Shown here: piece by piece, positions 8,538 through 17,389 of the stretch
Position numbering within the stretch: position 1 is the first letter of the stretch
How the letters are laid out: each line of letters starts with the position of its first letter
Assembly: GCA_963836905.1 (NCBI GenBank)
Contig: CAWIKY010000006.1
Span: forward strand, 868,001-932,000
Length of the DNA: 64,000 nucleotides
Source of the DNA: CAWIKY01 sp963836905
GTDB taxonomy: Bacteria > Pseudomonadota > Alphaproteobacteria > Caulobacterales > Hyphomonadaceae
Direction: 5' to 3'
Position numbers and translations under genes: made by a program
Notes under the pieces: model-generated
Database searches by the model: none
What the model saw: only the letters and a program-made list of their open reading frames with translations
Told to the model about the DNA's origin: nothing

Positions 8538-11318
8538 ATGTTCAGTCTGGTTGGAAGCGGCCTTACCCCGGGATCAACGGTACTGGATGGCGACGACCCG
8601 ACATATAATCTGACCGATATGTTCGGCGTGAGGATGCTGACGCTGAAGGGCGTCACCTACGTTTATGTCACTGATAGCAATTCGGACGGCATAAGCGTTT
8701 TCCGGGTCAATGCTGATGGTAGCTTCACCTCGGTGCAGCACTTTCTGGATACAAGCATCACCGACCTGCAGATAACTGGCGCTGGAAGTTTTGCATCCGC
8801 GGTCGTGGATGGCGTGACCTACCTGTATTCCAACGATATCGACAATGACCGGATCAACACCTTCTCGGTGGATGACGATACCGGTATGCTGACTTTCGTC
8901 AGTTTGATCAGAGATCTAACTACGGGCACGCTGGAACTTGATGGTGCGATAGACCCGATGCATGTGGTCAGCGTTGGGGGAACGCAGTTTCTCATAGCCA
9001 CCGGATCGAATGACGATGGATTCACGGTGTTTTCCATCGGCGCGGGTGGCGCGCTTACAGAAGCTACCAGCGTTGACAATACGCGCGATGCCGGATCGGA
9101 TCTTGATGGTGCATCGGGCGTCTCCAGCCTTGTTGTCGGTGGCAAGACGTTTCTTTTGGTAGCTGCGTTCAACAGTGACGCAATTAATGTGTTCGAGCTG
9201 GCGGCAGACGGCAGCGTCACATTCCGCGATGCTGTGCGCGATAGCGAAGACCTTTCACTCGAACTGGACCGTGCCAGAGGTGTGGCAACGGCTACAGTTG
9301 GCGGCACGGGCTATGTTTTTGTGTCGGGGGGCAGCGATGACGGCATTGCGGTGTTCTCGCTGGCGGGCGATGGTACCCTCACCAATGTCTTTAATCTGGA
9401 TGATACCGAAGGTGTGGGCGAACTGGGCTTGAACGGGGTTCAAGGCCTTCAGATTTTGACTTTTGGCAACGAGACCTTCCTTACCGCAATGGGCACCCTT
9501 GATGATGCGGTCAGCTATTTCTCGGTTGCTGTAGATGGCAGCCTTACCCTGGTCGACAGCCTGTTCGATACGCCAGGGCTTGCGCTCAACGGCGCGAACT
9601 ATTCCGACACGGCGCTGATCGGCGAACGGCTTTGGCTGGTCACCGGTGGAACCAGTGATAACGGTCTTTCCTCCATCGAAATTGGCGGTGGTGCGGATGT
9701 TCTCGTTGGCGAGTTGGGCGATGATGAACTTTACGGTTTTGGCGGCGACGACATCCTGATCGGCGGTGCAGGGAATGACACCTTGTTTGGCCACGCCGGA
9801 AACGACCGCCTTTTTGGCAATGACGGCAATGACACGCTGGTTGGTGGCCTTGGCAATGACATCATGGAAGGCCGCAGCGGCGACGACATTTACTTCGTCG
9901 ATAGCACAGGCGATACGGTGATCGAGACCGCGAACGGCGGCATCGATACGGTGTATGCGTTTGCCGACGCCCTGCTCGCAGCCAATGTCGAGAACGGCGC
10001 GATTTTCGGCAATGGCGTGTCGTTGACCGGAAACGCTCTCGGAAACATCCTTTCCGATGGTACGGGCAATGATCTGGTCTCCGGCGGGGACGGCAACGAC
10101 ACGATCTATGGTCAGGCAGGCAACAACACTTTCCTCGGTGGCGAGGGAAATGATGTCATCGTTTCCGGATCAGGCATTGATGTCATGAACGGAGGAGCGG
10201 GCGATGATTCCTACTTCTTCGGCACGGGTGACGTGATAATGGAAGCCGTGGGTGGAGGCATTGATGTTGTCTACACGACGACCGCTTACACAATGTCAGA
10301 CAATGTCGAGATTGCCGTTGCCCTTGCAGGCGCAACCGCAGGGTCGATTACGGGCAACAGTCTCGACAACACCATTATCTCGTCGACATCCGTCGCCGGG
10401 TCCAACTTTTCCGGTGGTGCCGGGAATGACACGATCTACCTGCAGGCATCGAGCATCGCGACAGGCGGAGCTGACAGCGACGTATTCGTCGCTAACGGTG
10501 CAGGCAACACGCTGTTCGGCGGCACAGGCGACGATGTTTTCATCCTCGCAGCAGGCGCAAGTTCAACGACAGTGCTGGAGAATTCCGGACAGGGAAACGA
10601 CATCGTTTATTCGTCTCTGCAATCCTACACGCTACCGGGCAATGTCGAGGTACTGGTTATCCAGAAACTGGATGGAGCAAGCGGACGGGGCAATGCGGCT
10701 GCCAATACCGTGATCGGGAATGCGGGTGCCGACTTTATCTTCGGCGACGCGGGCGGAGATCTTCTGATCGGTGGCGGGGGCAATGATTTCTTGAGGGGCG
10801 GTGAAGGTCTCGATGTGCTGCAGGGCAATACGGGAGCTGACAGGTTCCATTGGGCGGCGCTCAACGAGACCGGAGACATAATCCAGGATTTCGTGACCGG
10901 TGAAGACAAGCTCAGTTTTGATGCGTCTGCCTTTACCCAGTTCTCGGCGACCTTGATTGAAGGCGTGAACTTTATTTCAGGTGCGGCCCCGGTTTCGGCC
11001 ACGGCGAACGCGACCTTCCTGTGGGACACGGTCGCGACCGCGCTTTACTTCGATGCGGATGGAACCGGCGCAGGCGCGGCCATCCTGATTGCCGATTTGC
11101 AGGCGTTCTCCTCCGTCACCGTCAACGACATCGTGATTACCAACCTTCCTGAAGAGGCAGAGGTGCTTGGCGAGAAGGACGATGCGGACGTCAGCCGCGT
11201 GATTGAAAGCTCCGAACCGTTTGAGATCACCATCCTCCACGCCGCGCCGGTGTTCACGAACGAGCAGGGCGACATTGAAATCTCCCATCTCGACACTCCG
11301 GACTACGCGCTGGGCTGA
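8538..11318 (+). CDS. RTX calcium-binding protein with N-terminal beta-propeller
   Basis: A 926-residue secreted protein without a Sec signal, as usual for type I secretion. Residues about 35-385 hold seven repeats spaced roughly 55 residues, of the form TYVYVTDSNSDGISVF...DGS(F/L)T, which suggests a seven-bladed lactonase-like propeller. From about residue 390 on there are many RTX nonapeptides (GGDDILIGGAGNDTLFG, NDGNDTLVGGLGND, GGNDFLRGGEG) that fold as Ca2+-binding beta-rolls. An M10-peptidase-type C-terminal block (DFVTGEDKLSF) and a tail ending in DTPDYALG follow; this is the likely T1SS signal. ATG 8538 has AAGGA 7 bases upstream; a GTG 24 bases earlier is possible. No exporter genes are in the window. 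A decayed copy of its 3' end lies after ruvB. Confidence 0.9.
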   Translation: MFSLVGSGLTPGSTVLDGDDPTYNLTDMFGVRMLTLKGVTYVYVTDSNSDGISVFRVNADGSFTSVQHFLDTSITDLQITGAGSFASAVVDGVTYLYSNDIDNDRINTFSVDDDTGMLTFVSLIRDLTTGTLELDGAIDPMHVVSVGGTQFLIATGSNDDGFTVFSIGAGGALTEATSVDNTRDAGSDLDGASGVSSLVVGGKTFLLVAAFNSDAINVFELAADGSVTFRDAVRDSEDLSLELDRARGVATATVGGTGYVFVSGGSDDGIAVFSLAGDGTLTNVFNLDDTEGVGELGLNGVQGLQILTFGNETFLTAMGTLDDAVSYFSVAVDGSLTLVDSLFDTPGLALNGANYSDTALIGERLWLVTGGTSDNGLSSIEIGGGADVLVGELGDDELYGFGGDDILIGGAGNDTLFGHAGNDRLFGNDGNDTLVGGLGNDIMEGRSGDDIYFVDSTGDTVIETANGGIDTVYAFADALLAANVENGAIFGNGVSLTGNALGNILSDGTGNDLVSGGDGNDTIYGQAGNNTFLGGEGNDVIVSGSGIDVMNGGAGDDSYFFGTGDVIMEAVGGGIDVVYTTTAYTMSDNVEIAVALAGATAGSITGNSLDNTIISSTSVAGSNFSGGAGNDTIYLQASSIATGGADSDVFVANGAGNTLFGGTGDDVFILAAGASSTTVLENSGQGNDIVYSSLQSYTLPGNVEVLVIQKLDGASGRGNAAANTVIGNAGADFIFGDAGGDLLIGGGGNDFLRGGEGLDVLQGNTGADRFHWAALNETGDIIQDFVTGEDKLSFDASAFTQFSATLIEGVNFISGAAPVSATANATFLWDTVATALYFDADGTGAGAAILIADLQAFSSVTVNDIVITNLPEEAEVLGEKDDADVSRVIESSEPFEITILHAAPVFTNEQGDIEISHLDTPDYALG

Positions 11319-11320
11319 GG

Positions 11321-11698
11321 TCAGGCGCGGCGGGATGTCATCCGCCGTACGAGCTTTTGCAAGGAAGGACGGATTCTCCGGAACCCGGCATATACGCCGT
11401 TAAGCGCGGTCCGGGCCGGTCTGTAACGCCCGACCGGACGCAGCCAGCCAAGCCCCCGCACACGTGACCAGGCTTCAGTGAAGGCTTCGGCACCATCGAT
11501 CATTCGGCCGTCGGCGCATTGAACGTGGAACCGGGCGAGCAAGGTTTCGCGGGGCAGGGGGCAGCTCTCGGCCGCATCGGGCGGGGAGATATCCTGAAAC
11601 GCAACGCGCTCGCGCGGTGCCAACCGGCGCAGCAATCCGATCTCCCGGACACATAGGGGGCAAGCCCCGTCAAAAAATACCGTCACCTCAGCCATCAT
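11321..11698 (-). CDS. DCC family thiol-disulphide oxidoreductase-like protein
   Basis: A 125-residue protein with the defining motif DGACPLCVREI at residues 10-20, giving the DxxCxxC pair of the DCC (DUF393) family. Members are thought to be thioredoxin-like redox proteins, but physiological substrates are not established. The C-terminus is basic (LVRRMTSRRA). It converges on the RTX gene with only 2 bases between the stops; the last few codons of this gene have a matching relic near 29150-29172. Confidence 0.85.
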   Translation of the reverse strand: MMAEVTVFFDGACPLCVREIGLLRRLAPRERVAFQDISPPDAAESCPLPRETLLARFHVQCADGRMIDGAEAFTEAWSRVRGLGWLRPVGRYRPARTALNGVYAGFRRIRPSLQKLVRRMTSRRA

Positions 11699-11802
11699 GC
11701 CTTATGAACCCGATGTCATCTGCCTGCCAGTTGGCATCCGGTCGCGGGTGTTCTAGTGAGCCTCTTCTCTCATTTTCGCATGCTTTGTCGGGGAGGCTTT
11801 CC

Positions 11803-12675
11803 GTGTCCGCTCAAACACAGACCAGACGCAAGACCGTCCGCGACATTGCGGCAGCCAAGGGTGCAACGCCTCTGGTCTGTCTGACCGCCTATGACGCGCC
11901 GCGCGCAAGGCTTCTTGACGACCATTGCGACCTGCTTCTCGTTGGCGATAGCGTTGGTATGGTGGTTCACGGCCTCGCATCCACCGTCGGGGTCACGCTC
12001 GAGATGATGATCCTGCACGGCCAGGCCGTCATGCGCGGATCGACAAAGGCGTTCGTTGTCGTCGACATGCCGTTCGGCAGCTATGAGGAAAGCCCTCAGC
12101 AGGCGTTCACGAATGCCTCGCGGATCATGCGCGAGACGGGATGCCAGGCTGTAAAGATCGAGAGCGGAACCTACGCCGCCGAGACCATTGCCTTTCTTGT
12201 CGCGCGGGGCATACCGGTGATGGGTCACGTCGGGCTTCGACCACAAGCCACAAACGTGGATGGCGGGTTCCGTGCAAAAGGCCGTAGCGGCGATGAGCGG
12301 AGCCGGGTCGTTGCGGAAGCCTGTGCAGCCGCCGATGCCGGGGCCTTTGCGATCGTCATAGAAGGCGTGGCCGAGGACCTGGCCGCGCAAATCTCGAAAG
12401 ATGTGACGGTTCCGACCATCGGGATCGGAGCCAGTACGGCCTGCGACGGCCAGATTCTCGTGACCGAAGACATGCTGGGTCTGTTCGACTGGACGCCGAA
12501 ATTCGTTCGCCGGTTCGCAGATGTGAAGTCGGTAATTTCCGACGCTGTGGCCGCTTATGCGGCGGCGGTTCGGGAGCGCAGTTTCCCGCAAACCTCCGAG
12601 ACCTATACGGTCCGTGTCGCCGACACGTCCGACACGGTGAAGACCGGCGTTGCGGGGAAGCCGGAGCCGCACTAG
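11803..12675 (+). CDS. panB: 3-methyl-2-oxobutanoate hydroxymethyltransferase (PanB)
   Basis: A 290-residue Mg2+ enzyme of pantothenate synthesis; it adds a hydroxymethyl group from 5,10-methylene-THF to 2-oxoisovalerate. Family marks: LTAYDAPRARLLDD, the metal-binding LLVGDSVGMVVHG, VVDMPFGSYEESPQQA, VKIESG, VMGHVGLRPQ and GIGASTACDGQILV. The start is a GTG at 11803 with GGGGAGG 7 bases upstream; the frame stays open further 5' but that part does not match PanB. It is followed closely by the YfgM-like gene. No panC is in view. Confidence 0.96.
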   Translation: MSAQTQTRRKTVRDIAAAKGATPLVCLTAYDAPRARLLDDHCDLLLVGDSVGMVVHGLASTVGVTLEMMILHGQAVMRGSTKAFVVVDMPFGSYEESPQQAFTNASRIMRETGCQAVKIESGTYAAETIAFLVARGIPVMGHVGLRPQATNVDGGFRAKGRSGDERSRVVAEACAAADAGAFAIVIEGVAEDLAAQISKDVTVPTIGIGASTACDGQILVTEDMLGLFDWTPKFVRRFADVKSVISDAVAAYAAAVRERSFPQTSETYTVRVADTSDTVKTGVAGKPEPH

Positions 12676-12709
12676 TGTCCGCCACGAAACAAGAAACAGG
12701 TTATTTCAA

Positions 12710-13375
12710 GTGAGCGATATTTTCGAGGAAGTCGATGAGGCCGTCCGCAAGGACCGTGTCGGCCAGTTCTGGGAACGTTACAGCGTCTTCGTCTATGCGG
12801 TGATCGCAATCATCATTGTCGGCGTCGGCATCCGTGAACTGCTGGTCTGGCAGTCCAATCAGGCAGTCGATACGCGCGGCGACGAATTCGACATGGCGTA
12901 CAATGCACTCAACGAAGGCCGGTATGTCGAAGCGATAGAAGACTTCGAAGCGATCAAGGCGGCGGAAGGCCCGTTCTCCACGCTTGCGACCCATTTTCTG
13001 GCGTCGGCCCGGATTGCCGGACAGGGCGATGCGGCTGCGGCCTCGACCGACCTGCAGTCGGTATCCGATGCGACCGAAGATTCACTGGCACAGTTCGCTT
13101 TGCTGAAGTCTGCCTATCTGGACGTTTCGTCCCTCACCCTGGCTGAACTTGAACAGCGGCTTGGACCCTTGCGCGTGTCGGAAAACGACGTCTTTGCCCC
13201 TTTGGCTGACGAGCTGCTCGCGGCACGTGCCTTCCAGTTGGGTGATCTCGACGACGCCCGCAAACGCTATGACGCCCTAAGGCTGATGCTGGAAATCAAT
13301 CCCGGCATACAGCAGCGCGCCGAAGAGGCGGTCGCTGTGATAGACTCGCTGAAACAGACGTCAGGAACCGAATAA
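12710..13375 (+). CDS. YfgM-like membrane-anchored TPR protein
   Basis: A 221-residue inner-membrane protein. It has a short cytoplasmic N-terminus (SDIFEEVDEAVRKD), one membrane helix at about residues 22-42 (YAVIAIIIVGVGIRELLVW), and a periplasmic TPR-like domain. In enterobacteria YfgM is an accessory of the SecYEG translocon and works with periplasmic chaperones; its gene lies before bamB and der, as here, which supports the call. The start is GTG 12710 with ACAGG upstream. Its TAA stop overlaps the bamB start by one base, so the two are translationally coupled. Confidence 0.85.
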   Translation: MSDIFEEVDEAVRKDRVGQFWERYSVFVYAVIAIIIVGVGIRELLVWQSNQAVDTRGDEFDMAYNALNEGRYVEAIEDFEAIKAAEGPFSTLATHFLASARIAGQGDAAAASTDLQSVSDATEDSLAQFALLKSAYLDVSSLTLAELEQRLGPLRVSENDVFAPLADELLAARAFQLGDLDDARKRYDALRLMLEINPGIQQRAEEAVAVIDSLKQTSGTE

Positions 13376-14739
13376 TGATGCAGCTTCGTACGCTTGCGCT
13401 AATTGCCGCCGGAACATTCATCATCGGTGCCTGTTCGCTGAACCCTTTCAATCGCAACCAGAAGCTTGACGAGGTCGAGCAGGCCGAAAAAGCCGGCCGC
13501 ATCGCCATGGTGAGCGGTGACCTCTTGCTTGAGGCCGATCCTGATATGGCGTCGGTTGCCGTCATCCTTCCGGATGCGCGCAGCGTAACCAGCTGGACCC
13601 AGTCGGGAAGCGGGTCGACCAAGATGGTCGGCCACGTCCGTGGGGGACAGGATTTCAGGATTGCCTGGCGCTGGAACGGTGCCAAGGGATCGGACCGTAA
13701 CCGGACCATCACCGCGGCCCCGGTGGCCGCAAACGGCAAAGTCTATCTGATCGACGCCGCGCAGCAGGTTTTCGCAATCTCGGCCGAGACGGGGAAGACC
13801 GTCTGGCGCAAGGAGCTTGGTTCCCGCCAGAAGCGCGACCAGCGTGCCTTTGGCGGTGGTATTGCTGTTGCCGGAGACAGGCTGATTGTCGCGTCCGGCT
13901 TCGGTTTCATCACCGCGCTCGACATTGACGATGGCAACGAGATCTGGCGCACCCGGACAGACGCACCGATGACCGGTTCGCCGACCATCCTCGAAGACCG
14001 CATATTCGTCGCGTCGAACAATAATGAGTTCTACGCCATCAGCCTCGAAACGGGCGAGATCGAATGGACCGATCAGGCAATTGCCGAAGCGGCGCGTGTC
14101 CTGTCGTCGCCAAGCCCGGCAGCGGTCGACGATCTTGTCGTGGCACCGTATTCCTCGGGTGAGCTCATTGCCTATCTTCCGTCAAACGGACGACGCCTCT
14201 GGAGCGATACGCTGACTCTGGCGGGTCGTTTCACGCCGATTTCGGCGATCAACGACATCGCATCGCGACCGATCCTGCATCAGGGCCTCGCTTTTGCGGC
14301 CAGCCAGTCCGGCGTTCTTGCAGCCATTGACGGGCGTTCGGGAAGCCGCGTCTGGGCCGTTCCGCTCGGCTCGACGCAAGCCCCTGCACTGGCCGGAGAG
14401 TTTCTCTTTGCCGTCAGCGTGGATTCGCAGCTCGCCTGCATCGAAATTGCGACGGGTCGCGTTGTCTGGGTCAAGGAGTTGCCCCGCTACGAAAAGCCGA
14501 AGAACCGCAAGGACCGTATCAGCTATTCCGGGCCGGTCATCGCTTCGGGCCGCTTGGTGCTTGCTTCGTCTGACGGACGTCTGCTGGCCCTTTCGCCTCA
14601 GAACGGTGAGGTCATTGAAGAGATGGATCTCGGTGGCGGACGTTTCGGCGGCGGAACGAAGTTCTACATCGAACCGATCGTGTTCGAGGGGAAAATCCTG
14701 ATCCTTGCTGATGATGGCACCCTCATCGCTCTACGCTAG
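13375..14739 (+). CDS. bamB: outer membrane assembly lipoprotein BamB-like (PQQ-repeat propeller)
   Basis: A 454-residue lipoprotein: signal peptide with lipobox IGAC-S, then eight-blade-type PQQ-like repeats with Trp docking motifs (ETGKTVWRKELG, DDGNEIWRTRTD, ETGEIEWTDQ, GSRVWAVPLG, ATGRVVWVKELP). BamB scaffolds the BAM complex that inserts outer-membrane beta-barrels. It starts within the stop of the YfgM-like gene (TAATG), with a second ATG directly after. The yfgM-bamB-der order matches many proteobacteria. Confidence 0.93.
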   Translation: MMQLRTLALIAAGTFIIGACSLNPFNRNQKLDEVEQAEKAGRIAMVSGDLLLEADPDMASVAVILPDARSVTSWTQSGSGSTKMVGHVRGGQDFRIAWRWNGAKGSDRNRTITAAPVAANGKVYLIDAAQQVFAISAETGKTVWRKELGSRQKRDQRAFGGGIAVAGDRLIVASGFGFITALDIDDGNEIWRTRTDAPMTGSPTILEDRIFVASNNNEFYAISLETGEIEWTDQAIAEAARVLSSPSPAAVDDLVVAPYSSGELIAYLPSNGRRLWSDTLTLAGRFTPISAINDIASRPILHQGLAFAASQSGVLAAIDGRSGSRVWAVPLGSTQAPALAGEFLFAVSVDSQLACIEIATGRVVWVKELPRYEKPKNRKDRISYSGPVIASGRLVLASSDGRLLALSPQNGEVIEEMDLGGGRFGGGTKFYIEPIVFEGKILILADDGTLIALR

Positions 14740-14750
14740 GACGTGAACCT

Positions 14751-16181
14751 ATGGCCCTGAAGGTCGCAATTGTCGGCCGGCCGAATGTCGGTAAGTCGAC
14801 CCTCTTCAACCGTCTCGCCGGAAAGCAGATGGCCATTGTCGGCGACCGGCCGGGTGTGACCCGAGACCGCAAGGAAGCCGAAATCGACTTTGTCGGACGC
14901 GACCTCCTGCTGGTGGATACGCCGGGCTTCGAGGACGTGCGCGACAATTCGCTGGAAGCGCGCATGCGTGACCAGACCGAGCAAGCCATCCGGGACGCGG
15001 ATGTGTCGCTGTTTCTGGTGGACGCCCGGGTCGGTGTGACAACCATGGACGAGCGCTTTGCGGAACTCTTGCGCAAGGTTGGAAAGCCCGTCGTGCTGGC
15101 GGCCAACAAGTGTGAAGGCAAGGCTGCTGATGCCGGCCTGATGGAAGCGTTCTCGCTCGGTTTCGGCGAGCCTGTCCCGCTTTCTGCCGAACATGGGGAG
15201 GGCCTCGGTCAGCTCTTCACCGCTCTCTCCGAAGCGGCGCCCGAGGACTACCGGGAAGTGAGCGCGAAGAAGGCGGCCAGCCAGCGCAAGACTACGCGCG
15301 ACGCGGATGACGGCGAAGGTGAAACCTTCGACCCTGATACCGAGGATACCGAAGAAGAAAAGATTGCCCGTCCCGCGCGACTGATCATCGTTGGGCGCCC
15401 GAATGCGGGGAAATCGACTCTCATCAATACGCTTCTTCAGTCGAATCGCCTGCTGACCGGACCGGAAGCCGGGATCACCCGCGACGCGATCGAGATCGCC
15501 TGGGAGTGGGAAGGCCGCAAGGTCCAGCTTGTCGATACGGCAGGTCTGCGCAAGAAGGCGCGGGTTCAGGAACACATGGAGAAGCTTTCCACGCAGGATA
15601 CGCTTCAGTCCATTCGCTATTCGGATGTTGTTGCGCTTGTCATGGACGCACGCGATGCCTTCGAGAAGCAGGATCTGCAGATCGCTGATCTCTGTATCAG
15701 AGAGGGTAGGGGGCTGGTCTTCGTGCTGTCCAAGTGGGATGTCGTTGCCGATCCGGACGCTTATGCCAAGGAGATGCGGGAGAAGGCCAACCGGCTGCTT
15801 CCAAATGCTCGGGGTGCGCCGCTGGTCTATCTGTCAGGACTGACCGGCAAGCGGGTTGATCGATTGATGCCGGCCGTCATCAAGACGTTCGATAACTGGA
15901 ACGCCAAGGTCCGCACGCGCGACCTGAACGATTGGCTGAAGGTCGTGGTCGAACGCCATCCCCCGCCATCGGTTCACGGCAAGCCGATCAAACCCAAGTA
16001 CATGACGCAGATCAAGGCGCGGCCGCCCACCTTCGTGCTGATGGCCAATCGCGGCGAACACATGCCGGAAGCCTACAAGCGCTATCTGGTGAACGGTTTG
16101 CGTGAAGCCTTCGATCTGCCCGGCGTTCCGATCCGCCTGATCGTGCGTCAGGGGGCCAACCCCTATGCCAACAAGGCCTAG
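14751..16181 (+). CDS. der: ribosome biogenesis GTPase Der (EngA)
   Basis: A 476-residue GTPase with two G domains in tandem, the hallmark of Der. P-loops are GRPNVGKSTLFN (residues 8-19) and GRPNAGKSTLIN (about 217-228); DTPGFED and DTAGLRKKARV are the switch II regions; NKCE and SKWD act as G4. A KH-like C-terminal domain ends the protein. An acidic linker (DADDGEGETFDPDTEDTEEE) joins the G domains. It acts in 50S subunit maturation. It begins 11 bases after bamB and overlaps the convergent rlmB stop by 4 bases. Confidence 0.98.
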   Translation: MALKVAIVGRPNVGKSTLFNRLAGKQMAIVGDRPGVTRDRKEAEIDFVGRDLLLVDTPGFEDVRDNSLEARMRDQTEQAIRDADVSLFLVDARVGVTTMDERFAELLRKVGKPVVLAANKCEGKAADAGLMEAFSLGFGEPVPLSAEHGEGLGQLFTALSEAAPEDYREVSAKKAASQRKTTRDADDGEGETFDPDTEDTEEEKIARPARLIIVGRPNAGKSTLINTLLQSNRLLTGPEAGITRDAIEIAWEWEGRKVQLVDTAGLRKKARVQEHMEKLSTQDTLQSIRYSDVVALVMDARDAFEKQDLQIADLCIREGRGLVFVLSKWDVVADPDAYAKEMREKANRLLPNARGAPLVYLSGLTGKRVDRLMPAVIKTFDNWNAKVRTRDLNDWLKVVVERHPPPSVHGKPIKPKYMTQIKARPPTFVLMANRGEHMPEAYKRYLVNGLREAFDLPGVPIRLIVRQGANPYANKA

Positions 16182-16987
16182 GCTGCATTTATGGCACGTG
16201 CGACCTCGTAGAACGCGATCGCGGCTGCGTTCGAGGCGTTGAGGCTTTCCATTGTCGCCGCTATCGGGATTGAAGCGCACGTGGTGCAGGCCTTTGCGAC
16301 AGCGGGGCGAAGACCTGCCCCCTCTGCGCCGATGACGACCGCAATCTTCTGATGGCCAGTGAAAACGTCGGCCACAGACGCCGCCGCATCGCCCATCAGA
16401 CCGACCGTGAGAAAGCCCGCATCGCCCAGCGTATCGAGGGCGCGCGCAACGTTCACCACACGAACTTCGGTCACTTTTTCGAGCGCACCCACGCCCGCCT
16501 TGGCCACCACGCCGGTCAAAGGCGGGGTATGGCGGGTCTGCATCACCACCGCATTGAAGCCGAAGGCCGCAGCGGAGCGAAAGATCGCGCCGATATTCTG
16601 CGGGTCGGACATCTGGTCAATAACCACGATCCGGTCCGCACCCTGCTCGATGACATCGGCAAGTTCGCGTGGCTCGAGTGGATGGACATAGAGACCCAGG
16701 CCCTGATGCACGGCGCCAGGCGGCAGTGAATAGTCGATCTGGCGCGGCGGGACATCCTCAATATCGAGATCGCGCGGCAATTCCATTACCAGCCGGTCCA
16801 GACCGTTGCCGGTCGCCAGAAGCCGGATAGAGCGGCGTTCCGGATTAGCCAGTGCCGCCTCAACAGCATGGCGGCCCCAAATCCAGTAAGGTCCATCTAT
16901 CTGACCGGTTCCGGGCCGTGTCCGTTTCGCGTCACGTGCCGAAAGTCCGTTTCTGTCGTCTGCGCTGTTGCGCCCGTGTTTCTTCAT
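16178..16987 (-). CDS. rlmB: 23S rRNA (guanosine-2'-O)-methyltransferase RlmB-type (SpoU family)
   Basis: A 269-residue SPOUT methyltransferase that probably methylates G2251 of 23S rRNA. The N-terminal substrate-binding domain (WIWGRHAVEAALANPERR) is followed by the three knot motifs: DQMSDPQNIGAIFRSAAAFG, VVIGAEGAGLRP and IPIAATMESLNASNAAAIAF. The ATG at 16987 is used; a GTG directly before it is also possible. RlmB and other TrmH-type 2'-O-methyltransferases are hard to separate by eye. It overlaps der by 4 bases and is divergent from the tRNA genes. Confidence 0.92.
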   Translation of the reverse strand: MKKHGRNSADDRNGLSARDAKRTRPGTGQIDGPYWIWGRHAVEAALANPERRSIRLLATGNGLDRLVMELPRDLDIEDVPPRQIDYSLPPGAVHQGLGLYVHPLEPRELADVIEQGADRIVVIDQMSDPQNIGAIFRSAAAFGFNAVVMQTRHTPPLTGVVAKAGVGALEKVTEVRVVNVARALDTLGDAGFLTVGLMGDAAASVADVFTGHQKIAVVIGAEGAGLRPAVAKACTTCASIPIAATMESLNASNAAAIAFYEVARAINAA

Positions 16988-17079
16988 CACTATAAGACCG
17001 CTTCCGTGTTGCCGAGGGTGGCTTGCCGCCCTCTGTGAACGGACAGTTCGCCGTCGTCAAATCGGTTTCGATGCGGGAC

Positions 17080-17164
17080 GGAGGGGTGGCCGAGTGGTTA
17101 AAGGCAGCAGACTGTAAATCTGCCCGCATAGCGTACACAGGTTCGAATCCTGTCCCCTCCACCA
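17080..17164 (+). tRNA. tRNA-Tyr (GTA anticodon)
   Basis: An 85-base tRNA with a long variable arm. The 7-bp acceptor stem is GGAGGGG with CCCCTCC, discriminator A, and the CCA end is encoded (17162-17164). The anticodon loop reads CTGTAAA, giving GTA. The T loop GTTCGAATC is intact. It lies between rlmB (divergent) and tRNA-Gly, 67 bases apart, so the two tRNAs are probably co-transcribed. Confidence 0.98.
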
Positions 17165-17231
17165 CATCGCCGCAATGAGCGCGAAAGCGCTTGCGGGGAT
17201 GGTCGGTTTTGATAGTCTGGAAAACGCCTGA

Positions 17232-17305
17232 GCGGGCGTTGTGTAATGGTAAGACCTCAGCCTTCCAAGCTGATGACGGGGGTTCGATTCCCCCCGCCCG
17301 CTCCA
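17232..17305 (+). tRNA. tRNA-Gly (TCC anticodon)
   Basis: A 74-base tRNA. The acceptor stem GCGGGCG pairs with CGCCCGC, discriminator T, and CCA is encoded at 17303-17305. The anticodon loop CTTCCAA gives TCC (reads GGA/GGG). The D-arm TAATGGTA and T-arm GGTTCGATTCC are normal. Tyr-Gly tRNA pairs are common upstream of tuf in proteobacteria; here no tuf follows. Confidence 0.98.
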
Positions 17306-17389
17306 TTCCCCATTCAACTGGCTTTGCCGTTGTCGCGAGTCATCGTCGCCGTACACGGGCGATAAATGAACACGGAGATTTCGCGAGAG

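Noticed and set aside
11330..11350. GC-rich hairpin overlapping the RTX/DCC border
   Set aside because: The stem has a bulge, no T tract follows, and the sequence codes for the end of the DCC protein.
17012..17034. GC hairpin (GAGGGTGG / CCGCCCTC) between rlmB and tRNA-Tyr
   Set aside because: It lies upstream of both neighbours and has no T tract on either side, so it is not a convincing terminator. It may be a chance stem.
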